Under the pieces are notes generated by a model. It saw only the letters and a list, made by a program, of their open reading frames with translations. It was not told the origin of the DNA and made no database searches. The translations under genes and the position numbers were made by a program. 64,000 nucleotides of DNA, from NCBI RefSeq assembly GCF_029522115.1, contig NZ_JAKWFK010000004.1, positions 434,001 through 498,000 of the forward strand, written 5' to 3'. How positions within the stretch are numbered: the stretch's first letter is position 1; each line of letters starts with the position of its first letter. Origin of the DNA: Trinickia sp. Y13. Its GTDB lineage: Bacteria; Pseudomonadota; Gammaproteobacteria; Burkholderiales; Burkholderiaceae. This document shows, piece after piece, positions 1-8,163 of this stretch.

Positions 1-929
1 CACAGATAAGCTTTGTGCCCGGCGAAGCCGTTCTCGAAGTGCGCCTTCGCCGCTTCGTGAACGAAGCCCTGCGCGATCGGTCCCGCGCTCGAATCGTTCG
101 CGGCTTCGGACAACGCAGGCACATAACTGAAATTGCCGTAGCGCCGGCTCAGTTCGCGAAAGTCCGCGTCGTAATACAGCTCCGCGGCGTTGCGCTGCCC
201 ATAGACGAGCGTGATCGGCTCGGTGCATCCGCTCTGAAGCAGATCGAGAATCATCGAGCGCGGGCTGGAAAGCCCGGAGCCGCCTGCCATGAAAATCATC
301 GGCATATGGGCGGACTTGCGCACGAAGAATCGTCCGTACGGACCCGAAAGCCGAAGCCGGTCGCCCACGGCAAGCTCCTCGTGCAAGAAGGCCGTTCCCG
401 CGCCGCCCGGTACGCGCCGTACGTTCAGTTCGATCTCGCCCGTGGCGCGCACGTCCGCCGGCGAATTCGCGATCGAGAACGCGCGCCGCTCCTGCATACC
501 GGGGATCTCCAGTTGAACATACTGGCCCGCCTGGAAATCGAGCGGCTCGCTCAAACGCAAGTGGATCGCTTTGATCGTCGGCGTAAGCTCGACGATGCGC
601 GTGACTTGGGCCTCGAAGTCCTTCACGGGGATAGTTTGAGCGTCGGCGTCTTCATCAACGTCGGCCTCGATCACCGTATCGGCCTCGAGGGTCGCGCAGC
701 ACGCGAGCGCCTTACGTTCGTCGCGTTCGAAATCCATGAGCGCGAAAGGATTGGCGTTGCCGAGGTCGACCTCGCCCTCGAGCACTTCGATCTTGCAGGT
801 TCCGCACAGCCCGTGTCCGCAGGCGTGCGGAATGTAGATTCCCTGGCGTAGCGCAGCGTCGAGGACGGTTTGTCCGTCCTCGACTTCGATGGTCGCACCC
901 AAGGGTTCGATGGTCAGTTGATAGCTCAT
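1..929 (-). CDS. dmpP: Phenol hydroxylase reductase component P5 (partial, C-terminus beyond window)
   Basis: This is the NADH-dependent electron-transfer component of the six-part phenol hydroxylase. It passes electrons through FAD and a plant-type 2Fe-2S cluster to the diiron oxygenase. About 309 residues are visible and the frame stays open to the window edge; the family is about 350 aa, so only the C-terminal end is missing. The N-terminal ferredoxin domain shows C37, C42 and C45 (motif ACGHGLCGTC) and a fourth ligand in ALACCATL (C77 or C78). The FAD part has the RAFSIANSP motif and the NAD part has GGSGLSSP. The start is the ATG at 929. It is the last visible gene of the operon, 83 bp after dmpO. 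Homology to DmpP/PoxF is recognised from motifs and order. Confidence 0.95.
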   Translation of the reverse strand, partial: MSYQLTIEPLGATIEVEDGQTVLDAALRQGIYIPHACGHGLCGTCKIEVLEGEVDLGNANPFALMDFERDERKALACCATLEADTVIEADVDEDADAQTIPVKDFEAQVTRIVELTPTIKAIHLRLSEPLDFQAGQYVQLEIPGMQERRAFSIANSPADVRATGEIELNVRRVPGGAGTAFLHEELAVGDRLRLSGPYGRFFVRKSAHMPMIFMAGGSGLSSPRSMILDLLQSGCTEPITLVYGQRNAAELYYDADFRELSRRYGNFSYVPALSEAANDSSAGPIAQGFVHEAAKAHFENGFAGHKAYL

Positions 930-1012
930 GATGAGTCGATACGTCACGCTACGATCGCAGTCGGGAACCGGCCCAAAGGGGCAGCCGGCTCTCGACGGCA
1001 GGGGTGAATCAA

Positions 1013-1369
1013 TCAGCTGCAAGAACCCTTGATGCCGTTCAGCCCGGGGGTGCGGAAACGGATCAGCGTCTTATGCCCGATACCGTTTTCCGCCAGCGAC
1101 TTTTCGCGGTCGGGCGTGAACGGGTTGCCGCTCAGAGTCCATTGCACCGCGCTCCAATCGATCTTCGGAAAATCGGGGTGGCCGCCGTAGATCGACGGCA
1201 GGATCTGCGCCTCCAACGCCCCGAAAGGCGTATCGGGCGGCAGCGGCAGACAGAACGGCGCGGGGAACATCAAGTGTTCCTCCCAGCCCACGTACAAAAG
1301 CGGTGCTGGAAACTTCTCCACCGTGTCTTGCGGCGGGAAGCTGTACGGTTTGAGAGCGATGACTGTCAC
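1013..1369 (-). CDS. dmpO: Phenol hydroxylase component P4
   Basis: This 118-aa protein matches the P4 subunit (DmpO/PoxE/PhhO), a small oxygenase subunit of the alpha2-beta2-gamma2 hydroxylase. Recognisable features are the N-terminal MTVIALKPYSFPPQD and the tract LLYVGWEEHLMFPAPFC. The length is normal for the family. P4 has been proposed to help load iron into the active site; that role is family knowledge and cannot be read here. The gene lies 15 bp downstream of dmpN with an AGGAGG-like ribosome site in the gap, and it is followed by the reductase gene. It is clearly part of the dmpK-L-M-N-O-P operon. Confidence 0.95.
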   Translation of the reverse strand: MTVIALKPYSFPPQDTVEKFPAPLLYVGWEEHLMFPAPFCLPLPPDTPFGALEAQILPSIYGGHPDFPKIDWSAVQWTLSGNPFTPDREKSLAENGIGHKTLIRFRTPGLNGIKGSCS

Positions 1370-1384
1370 GACAACCTCCTTTCG

Positions 1385-2932
1385 TTAGACGCTGGTGGCT
1401 TGGCCACGCCAAGCGGCGAAGTTCTTCTGATCCTCCGATCCCTCGAAGTCCATGGTGTCGCGCGCCCCCACCTCGTAGTAGTCGAGCACCGCCGCCAATG
1501 GATCGAACCCTTCGCGCGACGGATCCACATCGGGCTTGAAGCAATTGCCCTGGTAAACCTGATGGACGGGCAGCCAAGCCTGCACGTACTTCTCGGGCTC
1601 GTGCTCGAAGATCTCTTTGCAGTGATCGCTGCAAAAGTGATAGCGATTGCCGAGATAGCTCGATTCGCGCGCGCAGGTCTTCGTCGGGTCGCCCGGCTCG
1701 GTGAAGAACATCGGGATTTGGCAGGTCTGGCACAGCATCGGCAGCGTCTTGACGTAGAAGCGCTCGTCCGCATCGGCGCGTTCGCCCCAATGTTCGAGGC
1801 GCGGCCGGTAGAGTCGATCGAAGCTGTCCGGGTACTTGGCCGAAAGCCAACCCATTTCGTCCTGGTGCGGCAACCACGTATGGAACGGGGCTGCGGCGCC
1901 GAACGCATAAAAGGTGGCCCATGCTTGATGGCTGAGGTGATCCTTGCCTTCGCACGCGTCTTGCCAGCCCTTTGGCTCGCGAATGCCATAGCGGGCGAGA
2001 TCCTTGAACAGCGCGCCGCCGTTTTGCTCGGCGTACATTTCCCACGCCTCCTTCCAGCTCATCACGCGCTTGGGCTGCATGTAGTCCATCATCATCGCCA
2101 CGAGCGTGAGCAGCCGGTAGCCGCGCCAAAACCATTTATCGATCCAGCGTTGCACGATCGGGACGTTCTGCGGATCCTGCTCGAGCATGAACTTGATGCA
2201 TTCGATGCCGAGCGTCATGTGGCGCGATTCGTCGGACTGCGCGGAGAAACCGAACGTGACCGTCGACATGTCGCCGTTGTACGCGGCGCCCGACATGAAC
2301 GGCACGAACAGCAGGTTCGTCAGCACGTATTCGAATGAGAAGCTGACCGCCGTCAAGAATTCGAACGGACCGGACGTGCAGGCATCTTCGAAAAACGACT
2401 TCGGCACGGACAGGTACCAGACGCGATCGAACCAATGGTTCGAGTGATGCATCCCGTTGAAGAACTTGTTGTATGTCGACATGGCATGCGTTTCGGTCTG
2501 GTAGTGGCGCAGCTCGTCGATCGATTGCATCTGGCAAGCCACGCGCGCCCCCTCGCCCGTGAAATGCCGGCCCACATGCGCAAAGCCCCTATGCGCGTAA
2601 TACTCGAGCGGCGTCACGCCTTGAATGAAGAGCTTTAGCGCGTTGATGTAACGCGCATCGGTCACGCCGAGAAACGCATTGTTCTGCGTGAATGCGTCGA
2701 TCACGGCGTAAAGCTTTTTCTCTTTTTCGCCCTGGTACTTCCAGTACGCATCCATCGTGAGGCGAAACGGGTCGACCCATTTGTCCCAGTCGTGGATCTT
2801 GATGCCCTCGTAACGGTCGTACGGGAACACTTTGTCCATCGGTTGATAGGTCGTCTCCCAACCCAGCCCGCGGGTCATGGCCGCGTAGCGTTCTTTCAGG
2901 CCGAGCTTTTTCTTCAGCACAGGCGTATCCAT
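1385..2932 (-). CDS. dmpN: Phenol hydroxylase P3, large catalytic diiron oxygenase subunit
   Basis: This is the catalytic alpha subunit (515 aa, full length) that hydroxylates phenol to catechol at a carboxylate-bridged diiron centre in the cytoplasm. Both ligand clusters are present: E110, E140 with H143 (DELRH), then E201, E235 with H238 (DESRH). This is the two-ExxH pattern of bacterial multicomponent monooxygenases. The later tract MLCQTCQIPMFF, with its paired cysteines and a further C-rich segment, is typical of the DmpN C-terminal domain. It sits between dmpM (34 bp upstream) and dmpO (15 bp downstream). Nothing suggests inactivation. Confidence 0.97.
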   Translation of the reverse strand: MDTPVLKKKLGLKERYAAMTRGLGWETTYQPMDKVFPYDRYEGIKIHDWDKWVDPFRLTMDAYWKYQGEKEKKLYAVIDAFTQNNAFLGVTDARYINALKLFIQGVTPLEYYAHRGFAHVGRHFTGEGARVACQMQSIDELRHYQTETHAMSTYNKFFNGMHHSNHWFDRVWYLSVPKSFFEDACTSGPFEFLTAVSFSFEYVLTNLLFVPFMSGAAYNGDMSTVTFGFSAQSDESRHMTLGIECIKFMLEQDPQNVPIVQRWIDKWFWRGYRLLTLVAMMMDYMQPKRVMSWKEAWEMYAEQNGGALFKDLARYGIREPKGWQDACEGKDHLSHQAWATFYAFGAAAPFHTWLPHQDEMGWLSAKYPDSFDRLYRPRLEHWGERADADERFYVKTLPMLCQTCQIPMFFTEPGDPTKTCARESSYLGNRYHFCSDHCKEIFEHEPEKYVQAWLPVHQVYQGNCFKPDVDPSREGFDPLAAVLDYYEVGARDTMDFEGSEDQKNFAAWRGQATSV

Positions 2933-2966
2933 TCGTGTCTCCTGGTAATGTGCGATTTCGAATGTT

Positions 2967-3236
2967 TCAGTTCGTCCAGCTCAGCGTGAGTTGGTCGTCG
3001 TCCTCGTCGATATGTCCCGAGAGCGTGATCAGATTGACGTGTAGCTGCTGGAGATCGAACCGCGATCCCGTGAGGTTCTCGATGGTTTCGCGACGGATCG
3101 TCAAGCGCCCGGGCGCATCGATCTTCACCATGGCCGGCGATTCGATCGCGACCGCATCGGGGTTGTCGGCGAGAATCGCCGCGATAACCGGCCTGGACTC
3201 CTCGTTGGCCTGAAAGGCGATAAACACATTGGACAT
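2967..3236 (-). CDS. dmpM: Phenol hydroxylase P2, effector/regulatory protein
   Basis: This 89-aa protein is the cofactorless coupling protein of the phenol hydroxylase (DmpM/PoxC; MmoB/TmoD-like fold). It binds the oxygenase and is needed for efficient turnover. The start MSNVFIAFQANEESRPVI and the body with VAIESPAMVKIDAPGRL match the family, and the length is standard. It lies 30 bp downstream of dmpL and 34 bp upstream of dmpN, which is the usual gene order. No unusual feature is visible. Confidence 0.94.
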   Translation of the reverse strand: MSNVFIAFQANEESRPVIAAILADNPDAVAIESPAMVKIDAPGRLTIRRETIENLTGSRFDLQQLHVNLITLSGHIDEDDDQLTLSWTN

Positions 3237-3266
3237 GCTGTTTTCCTGATCGATAAGTACTGCTAA

Positions 3267-4262
3267 TCAAATGACGAGACCCAGCTTTTCGATCCGCCGG
3301 CGCCATTGCTCACGCGTTTCGTCCAGCACGGCTTGGCCGCTCGCCGGGTACGCAAGCTCCGCCAACGGCAGCAATGCGTCGGCAGCGCGGGTTTCCCAGG
3401 CACGCAGCCAATGCGTCAGCAGGGCCTTGTTGTCCTCCGATTCGCTCGCCATCGTCTTGACGACAGCGTCGATCCAGCGGCTGGATTCGTCGTGCCATTC
3501 CGGCATGAAAGCCGTGAGCATCGCGACCGCGCTGCCGCCGGCCAAGGCTACGCGTTCGTCCACGAAGCGCTCGTAGACGAACGGGTAAAGCAAACCGTCG
3601 AGGACGAGGTTCTGTGCAACGAAGAGTTCGACCGGATCCGCGAGCACGAGCGTGTCTTCGACATAGCGGCGCAGCGCTTGCCAGGCGGCTGCCTCCATCC
3701 AAGCTTGCTTAGCTTGCTCGAGTACGTCGGGGCCCGACATGGTGAGCGCGAGCCGCGTCAGGTACTGGGCTATGCCCAGGTTGTCCATCGCGTGGAACAT
3801 GGCCGGCGCAGTGAATGCCGTGCCGTAGCCGAGCGCGCAGATCTGCGCGTTGTTCATGTTCGCGCCCCAGGCCACGTGACGCAGGGGCACCAGCACTTGC
3901 TGCGCTAGATGCACGAGTTCATCCGACATCGCATCGATCATGCGGCGCGATTCGACGAACTCGAAGTTCGCTTCCATCGTGTCCTGCTGTCGCGCACGCG
4001 TGGTGGTCCAAGACGCGTAGTAGAACTGGCGCGGGTCTTTCAGCGCATACCAGTTTTTCAGCTTGATCGCGGTGCGCGCCGTATCGAACAGCTCGTGCTG
4101 CGGATCCCAGGTCGGCCGATAGTGGAAGTTCGCGGCGGGCTGTGCCCCCATCGTGCCTTCTTGATAACGCGTTGCCGTTTTGTCTCCGCCGATTTGCGCG
4201 GCGACGTGGGCGAAGGTGTTGCGCAGCGGCTTGATGTCCACTGTTTTCAGATCGATGGTCAC
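3267..4262 (-). CDS. dmpL: Phenol hydroxylase P1, beta oxygenase subunit
   Basis: This is the beta subunit of the hydroxylase (331 aa, normal length). It has the ferritin-like helical fold of the alpha subunit but no metal site, and it scaffolds the oxygenase. Family-type segments are the N-terminal TVDIKPLRNTFAHVAAQIG, the tract YALKDPRQFYYASW and the helical region around HVAWGANMNNAQICALGY. Its ATG overlaps the end of dmpK by 4 bp (4259-4262), so the two are probably translationally coupled. It is followed by dmpM after 30 bp. Confidence 0.95.
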   Translation of the reverse strand: MTIDLKTVDIKPLRNTFAHVAAQIGGDKTATRYQEGTMGAQPAANFHYRPTWDPQHELFDTARTAIKLKNWYALKDPRQFYYASWTTTRARQQDTMEANFEFVESRRMIDAMSDELVHLAQQVLVPLRHVAWGANMNNAQICALGYGTAFTAPAMFHAMDNLGIAQYLTRLALTMSGPDVLEQAKQAWMEAAAWQALRRYVEDTLVLADPVELFVAQNLVLDGLLYPFVYERFVDERVALAGGSAVAMLTAFMPEWHDESSRWIDAVVKTMASESEDNKALLTHWLRAWETRAADALLPLAELAYPASGQAVLDETREQWRRRIEKLGLVI

Positions 4263-4501
4263 TGCTTGCTCCTGCTGAAGATGGGTTCGCCTTGTTTATC
4301 GAGTCTCACGGCGTTCTGGGCGTGGCAAAACGCTTCGAAAGCGGTGCTCGGCAACATCAGTTCGACGCACAGTTCGGGAATGCCGACCGCAAATTCGAAC
4401 TCCACAAAGCCACGCGAATTGACGCGGGTGACCTTGACGAACTTGCGGGTCGGGTCGAATACGTCCGTCCCGTCCTGCGTGGGTAGCGAATCGTTGTACA
4501 T
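4259..4501 (-). CDS. dmpK: Phenol hydroxylase P0, assembly component
   Basis: This 80-aa protein is the P0 component (DmpK/PoxA), the first gene of the operon. P0 is not needed for catalysis in vitro but helps produce active, iron-loaded hydroxylase; that is known for the family and not visible here. The tract DPTRKFVKVTRVNSRGFVEF and the ending with GEPIFSR match DmpK. The ATG at 4501 is preceded by a strong ribosome site, GGAGGAG (complement of 4511-4517, 9-nt spacing). A sigma-54 promoter lies just upstream. Confidence 0.94.
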   Translation of the reverse strand: MYNDSLPTQDGTDVFDPTRKFVKVTRVNSRGFVEFEFAVGIPELCVELMLPSTAFEAFCHAQNAVRLDKQGEPIFSRSKQ

Positions 4502-4532
4502 AGCGGGTGTCTCCTCCGTGCGGGACCATCAA

Positions 4533-4548
4533 TGCACCAAGCGTGCCA
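4533..4548 (-). promoter_or_regulatory. Sigma-54 (-24/-12) promoter of the phenol hydroxylase operon
   Basis: Read on the minus strand the sequence is TGGCACGCTTGGTGCA. It keeps the invariant GG (-24) and GC (-12) exactly ten bases apart and matches the consensus TGGCAC-N5-TTGCA at nearly every position. Transcription would start near 4522, leaving a leader of about 20 nt that contains the GGAGGAG ribosome site of dmpK. The position and the divergent sigma-54 activator gene make this the expected Po-type promoter. Confidence 0.88.
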
Positions 4549-4698
4549 TCCGTCACGTGCAGGACCGAAAATCTCGAGAAATTAGGGGAAAGCACTGACG
4601 CCGGCGTGGGGCTTTCGGCGCAAAATCGCGGTTAACCCGGATGTTGTTGGGCCCAGCAAGGCCTCGTCAGAATGCTGATTTCCCGGGCGTTTTTATGT

Positions 4699-4730
4699 TT
4701 TGATGAACACCCGGCGCGGCGTTTGATGAA
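4699..4730. promoter_or_regulatory. Candidate upstream activator sites for DmpR/PoxR
   Basis: Two copies of TTTGATGAA lie at 4699-4707 and 4722-4730, 23 bp apart. Relative to the inferred start near 4522 they sit at about -177 to -208, within or slightly beyond the usual range for enhancer sites of XylR/DmpR-type activators. The TTTGAT core resembles known half-sites, but a full inverted repeat is not obvious, so this is a candidate only. Confidence 0.4.
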
Positions 4731-4799
4731 ATCGTAAAGCCAACGTCCGACATCGCGCGAAGAGGCAGGTTTGTGCAAAATCTCGATGGAGCAGGCCGC

Positions 4800-6497
4800 A
4801 TGACCACTAGGAAACCCAGCGCGTACCCGTCGGACGCCGACCTTCGGCGGCTCATCCATTTTTCGGCGGAAGACGGCCGCATCTGGCTGGCCGGCCAGCG
4901 CATGGTCCTCCTTCACACGGCCGCGCTCGCCGCGTTGCGCAAAGAAATGATCGAGAGCGTGGGGCCTGCGCAAACGCGTCGATGCTTTACACGAGCGGGC
5001 TTTGCCGCGGGCGAGCGCGACGCGGCACTCGCCCGCGAGATCCGCGGCAATGCTTCGCTCGACGATATGTTCGCCGTCGGCCCGCAACTGCACATGCTCG
5101 AGGGCGCGGTTCGCGTCACACCGCTGCGCTTCGATGCCGATCCCGAAACCGGCGAATTCGACGGCGAATACGATTGGGAACACTCGTGGGAGGCCGAGGC
5201 ACACAAACACAACTACGGCCTGCAGGCCGAGCCCGTCTGCTGGATGTTGATCGGCTATGCATCGGGGTACACGAGCGCGTTCATGGGCCGAACGATCTTG
5301 TTCAAGGAAACGGCCTGCATGGGCAAGGGCGATACGCATTGCCGCATCGTCGGTAAACCGCTCGAGCAATGGCCCGACGCGGACGAATTGGCTGCATGGT
5401 TCAAGCCGGAGTCGCTGCTCAGCACGATCGAAAACCTGCAGACCGAGGTGGAGTCGCTACGTCAAGAGGTGATGCCCGATGCCGATCGCACCGACCTCAT
5501 CGGCCGTTCGGAAGCGTTCAGGACCGCCTATGAGTTGCTGAGGACGGCGGCGCCTACCAAGGTGACGGTATTGCTGACAGGCGAAACGGGCGTCGGCAAA
5601 GAGCGTTTCGCGCGTGCGCTGCATGCGTTGAGCCCTCGCGCCGAGAAAGCCTTCGTCGCCGTGAATTGCGCCGCGATCCCGCACGCGTTGATCGAGTCGG
5701 AATTGTTTGGGGCCGAAAAAGGCGCGTATACCGGGTCTCAAGCGCCGCGTGCGGGCCGATTCGAGCGCGCCGACGGCGGAACGCTGTTCCTCGATGAAAT
5801 CGGCGAATTGCCGATGGAGTTGCAGGCCAAACTGTTGCGTGTGATTCAAGAAGGGGAAGTCGAGCGCCTTGGCGCGACGCAATCACGCAAGGTCGATGTG
5901 CGCCTCGTCGCCGCCACCAATCAGGATCTGAGCCGTGCCGTGCAGGAAGGCCGGTTTCGCGCCGACTTGTTCTATCGTATCAACGTCTACCCGGTCGCTA
6001 TCCCCGCGCTGCGCGAGCGCCGCGACGACATCGAGCCGCTGGCGCACGCGATGTTGGAGCGCTTCGCGCGCATGCATGGCAAGCCGCCGCCCACGTTGAG
6101 CGATCACGCTCGTGACGCGCTGCGCCGATACGCGTGGCCCGGCAACGTGCGGGAACTGGAGAATCTCATCGAGCGCGCGGTCATTTTGTCGAAGCCGAAT
6201 CGGCCGGTCGAAGCGCGGGAGCTCTTTCCGGGCATGGGGCTGCCCATCGGCGCGGGCGTCGACCAGCAAGGGCAGATTACCGAAGGCGGCCCGGCGTCGT
6301 TCGACTGCGAGGCGCTGCTGGGACAGTTGCAGACGAGCGGCGAAGGGCTCGACGGACTCGAGCGTGCGCTATTGCGCGAGGCGGTGAGCAAGGCAAGCGG
6401 AAATTTGTCGGCGGCCGCTCGGATGCTCGGCCTCACGCGGCCGCAATTGAGCTATCGGCTCAGTCGGGATCAACACAGGAGAGGCGATCAATCATGA
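4800..6497 (+). CDS. dmpR: Sigma-54-dependent phenol-sensing activator (DmpR/PoxR/MopR family)
   Basis: This is the divergent activator of the phenol hydroxylase operon. From the ATG at 4800 (preceded by GGAG) it is 565 aa, close to DmpR at 563; an in-frame ATG at 4773 is less likely. The order is an N-terminal sensor with V4R domain (about 1-200), a linker coiled segment (about 208-225), an AAA+ domain with Walker A GETGVGKE and a sigma-54-contact loop GAYTGS, and a C-terminal Fis-type helix-turn-helix. C147, E170, C173 and C181 match the spacing of the zinc ligands C155/E178/C181/C189 of MopR, so the sensor appears intact. Phenols are the expected effectors. Confidence 0.95.
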   Translation: MTTRKPSAYPSDADLRRLIHFSAEDGRIWLAGQRMVLLHTAALAALRKEMIESVGPAQTRRCFTRAGFAAGERDAALAREIRGNASLDDMFAVGPQLHMLEGAVRVTPLRFDADPETGEFDGEYDWEHSWEAEAHKHNYGLQAEPVCWMLIGYASGYTSAFMGRTILFKETACMGKGDTHCRIVGKPLEQWPDADELAAWFKPESLLSTIENLQTEVESLRQEVMPDADRTDLIGRSEAFRTAYELLRTAAPTKVTVLLTGETGVGKERFARALHALSPRAEKAFVAVNCAAIPHALIESELFGAEKGAYTGSQAPRAGRFERADGGTLFLDEIGELPMELQAKLLRVIQEGEVERLGATQSRKVDVRLVAATNQDLSRAVQEGRFRADLFYRINVYPVAIPALRERRDDIEPLAHAMLERFARMHGKPPPTLSDHARDALRRYAWPGNVRELENLIERAVILSKPNRPVEARELFPGMGLPIGAGVDQQGQITEGGPASFDCEALLGQLQTSGEGLDGLERALLREAVSKASGNLSAAARMLGLTRPQLSYRLSRDQHRRGDQS

Positions 6498-7270
6498 GGC
6501 ACCCGGACCTGGTCCATCTTCCACGCACCGCAGCCTCTGCGGGAGGCGACACCGCGCAGCCGGACGAAGCATTGGTTCTCGCCACGGTCGCCACTGAACC
6601 GAGCGACCAAGTGCGCACGCTCGGCGAGCAGGCGTATCACGAATTGCGTCAGCACATCATCGACGGACGCTACCCGCCCGGCACGAAGCTACGCGTGGAA
6701 CACCTGAAAGACTTATATCGCGTCGGAGCGGGTACGTTGCGCGAGGCGTTGACTCGGCTCGTCAGCGACGCGCTTGTCGTCGCCGAGGGGCAACGCGGAT
6801 TTCGCGTGACGCCGATGTCGCTCGCCGACCTCGAAGACATCACGCGTTTGCGCATTCACATCGAGGTGGATGTGCTTCGCGAATCGGTGCGGCGCGGCGA
6901 CCAAGCCTGGGAGCAACGCGTGCGCCGCAGCTTCGAGTTGCTGTCCGCCGTCGAGCAACCGGTGTCGATCGCAAATCGGGCGATCTGGGAAGCGCACAAC
7001 AAGCGATTTCACGAAGCGCTGATCTCGGCCGCTGCGTCACCGTGGACTTACTTGATTTTGCGCATCTTGTCGCAGCACGGCGAGCGCTATCGGCGCTTGT
7101 GCATCGGACTTGAAGATAGCCGGCGTGACGTTCACGCGGAGCATGCCTGCATTTTCGACGCCGCGATGCAGCGGGCCGATGCGCGTGCCGCACTGGCGCT
7201 CGAGGACCACATCGGCACGACGCTGGCAACGGTCAAAAGGGCTGCGCCCGGAGCGCTACCGTTTGCGTGA
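6494..7270 (+). CDS. GntR/FadR-type transcriptional regulator
   Basis: This regulator has an N-terminal winged helix (about residues 38-105, with AYHELRQHIIDGRYPPG and VGAGTLREALTRL) and a C-terminal helical FCD effector domain. From the ATG at 6494 it is 258 aa. The frame is open further upstream, but this start overlaps the dmpR stop as ATGA and has an AGGAG site at 6477, so it is preferred. Co-transcription with dmpR suggests a role in the phenol operon. In Comamonas, the GntR protein AphS represses phenol genes; a similar role here is inference. The effector is unknown. Confidence 0.88.
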   Translation: MRHPDLVHLPRTAASAGGDTAQPDEALVLATVATEPSDQVRTLGEQAYHELRQHIIDGRYPPGTKLRVEHLKDLYRVGAGTLREALTRLVSDALVVAEGQRGFRVTPMSLADLEDITRLRIHIEVDVLRESVRRGDQAWEQRVRRSFELLSAVEQPVSIANRAIWEAHNKRFHEALISAAASPWTYLILRILSQHGERYRRLCIGLEDSRRDVHAEHACIFDAAMQRADARAALALEDHIGTTLATVKRAAPGALPFA

Positions 7271-7354
7271 AGGGGCGTCGAATAGGTAAATAGCGAGAGG
7301 CCTCTCGTTTCGGAAGCATGTCTGCGCACCATACCTGCGACGGCGAGGCGCCCC

Positions 7355-7462
7355 CTATCCCACAAGCCGCAAGTCCTGCAACAGCGTCGGCACGAGTTCG
7401 GAGACGGTCGGGTGGATGTGCATCGCACGACTAATCGTGCTATACGGCTCCTTCGCATACAT
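7355..7462 (-). pseudogene. 3' fragment of a pyridine nucleotide-disulfide oxidoreductase gene
   Basis: A 35-codon tail ends in a proper stop. It contains MYAKEPYSTISRAMHIHP and then TVSELVPTLLQDL, the C-terminal dimer-domain signature of mercuric reductase/dihydrolipoamide dehydrogenase-like flavoproteins. The histidine pair in HIHP is the catalytic site of this family. The remaining roughly 420 residues are absent upstream, where the sequence is non-coding. It is a decayed remnant with no function. Confidence 0.75.
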
Positions 7463-7551
7463 CACGTATTGTCGACGATTTACCTGGTTCGACATATCCT
7501 CGCCAATTAGATGTTAAAAAAAACTAAACCAACGACCAACATAATTAATGG

Positions 7552-7743
7552 ATGCAAGCACAGCTCAGAATCGCCAGGCCTGTCAGCGATATTTCCCGGT
7601 CTGAAAGCATGTATTGCGCGGCCCTCAACCTGGTCGTGCTGGCACGATTCCAGGATCATGAGGGATTCGATGGGGTGATGCTCGGACGTTCCGGGATGGA
7701 CTATCACTTCGAGTTCACCCAATGCCGCGAACACCCGGTAGCG
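7552..7743 (+). pseudogene. 5' fragment of a VOC (glyoxalase/bleomycin-resistance) family gene
   Basis: The frame from ATG 7552 reads as the first half of a small vicinal-oxygen-chelate protein. RIARPVSDISRSESMYC, GFDGVMLGR and YHFEFTQCREHPVA match the usual start, beta-strand and metal-ligand region of this family. After HPVA (about 7743) the similarity stops and the frame runs into sequence that reads as a LysR fragment on the other strand. The C-terminal half is missing, so this is a truncated remnant. Confidence 0.7.
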
Positions 7744-7744
7744 G

Positions 7745-7880
7745 CCTCGTGGAGTTCGGCAAGTGTTCCCTCCGCCAGGTCTTCCGTAATCAAATGACGC
7801 GGCATGTGCCCCCAGCACAAGCTTCCCTGAGCAGATCGCGCTTCGCGCCGAGACGTGGAACGTAGGTACTCACGGCTCTT
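7745..7880 (-). pseudogene. Fragment of a LysR-type regulator gene (effector-domain end)
   Basis: On the minus strand the sequence reads LGAKRDLL and then, after a one-base frame change, CWGHMPRHLITEDLAEGTL. This is the conserved GLGW-x-MP-x-HL motif near the C-terminus of LysR substrate-binding domains. It abuts the VOC fragment on the opposite strand at about 7744. No helix-turn-helix part is found nearby. It is a frameshifted, truncated remnant. Confidence 0.65.
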
Positions 7881-8163
7881 CGGTGCGTTACGGCGCATTC
7901 AGAAACTGCCCGATCTCGTCGAATCATTCTTCCGCCAGCCTGAGTGCCAATATATCAGCGAGTGAGGTTATTTCTAAAACCTTGTTAACTTAATGGCACT
8001 GGGGAAACCCCTACTTCAAATACTCCTTTAAGAATTAGGGAAAGATGCCGTTTACCCGATTGATAGCGCTGGACCGATGGCAGTTGGTAACCAACGGGAC
8101 GATCACGCCGTCTCGATGACTCCTTTCAAAATACGTTCGACTTGGTTAAACTGAGGAATCAAC

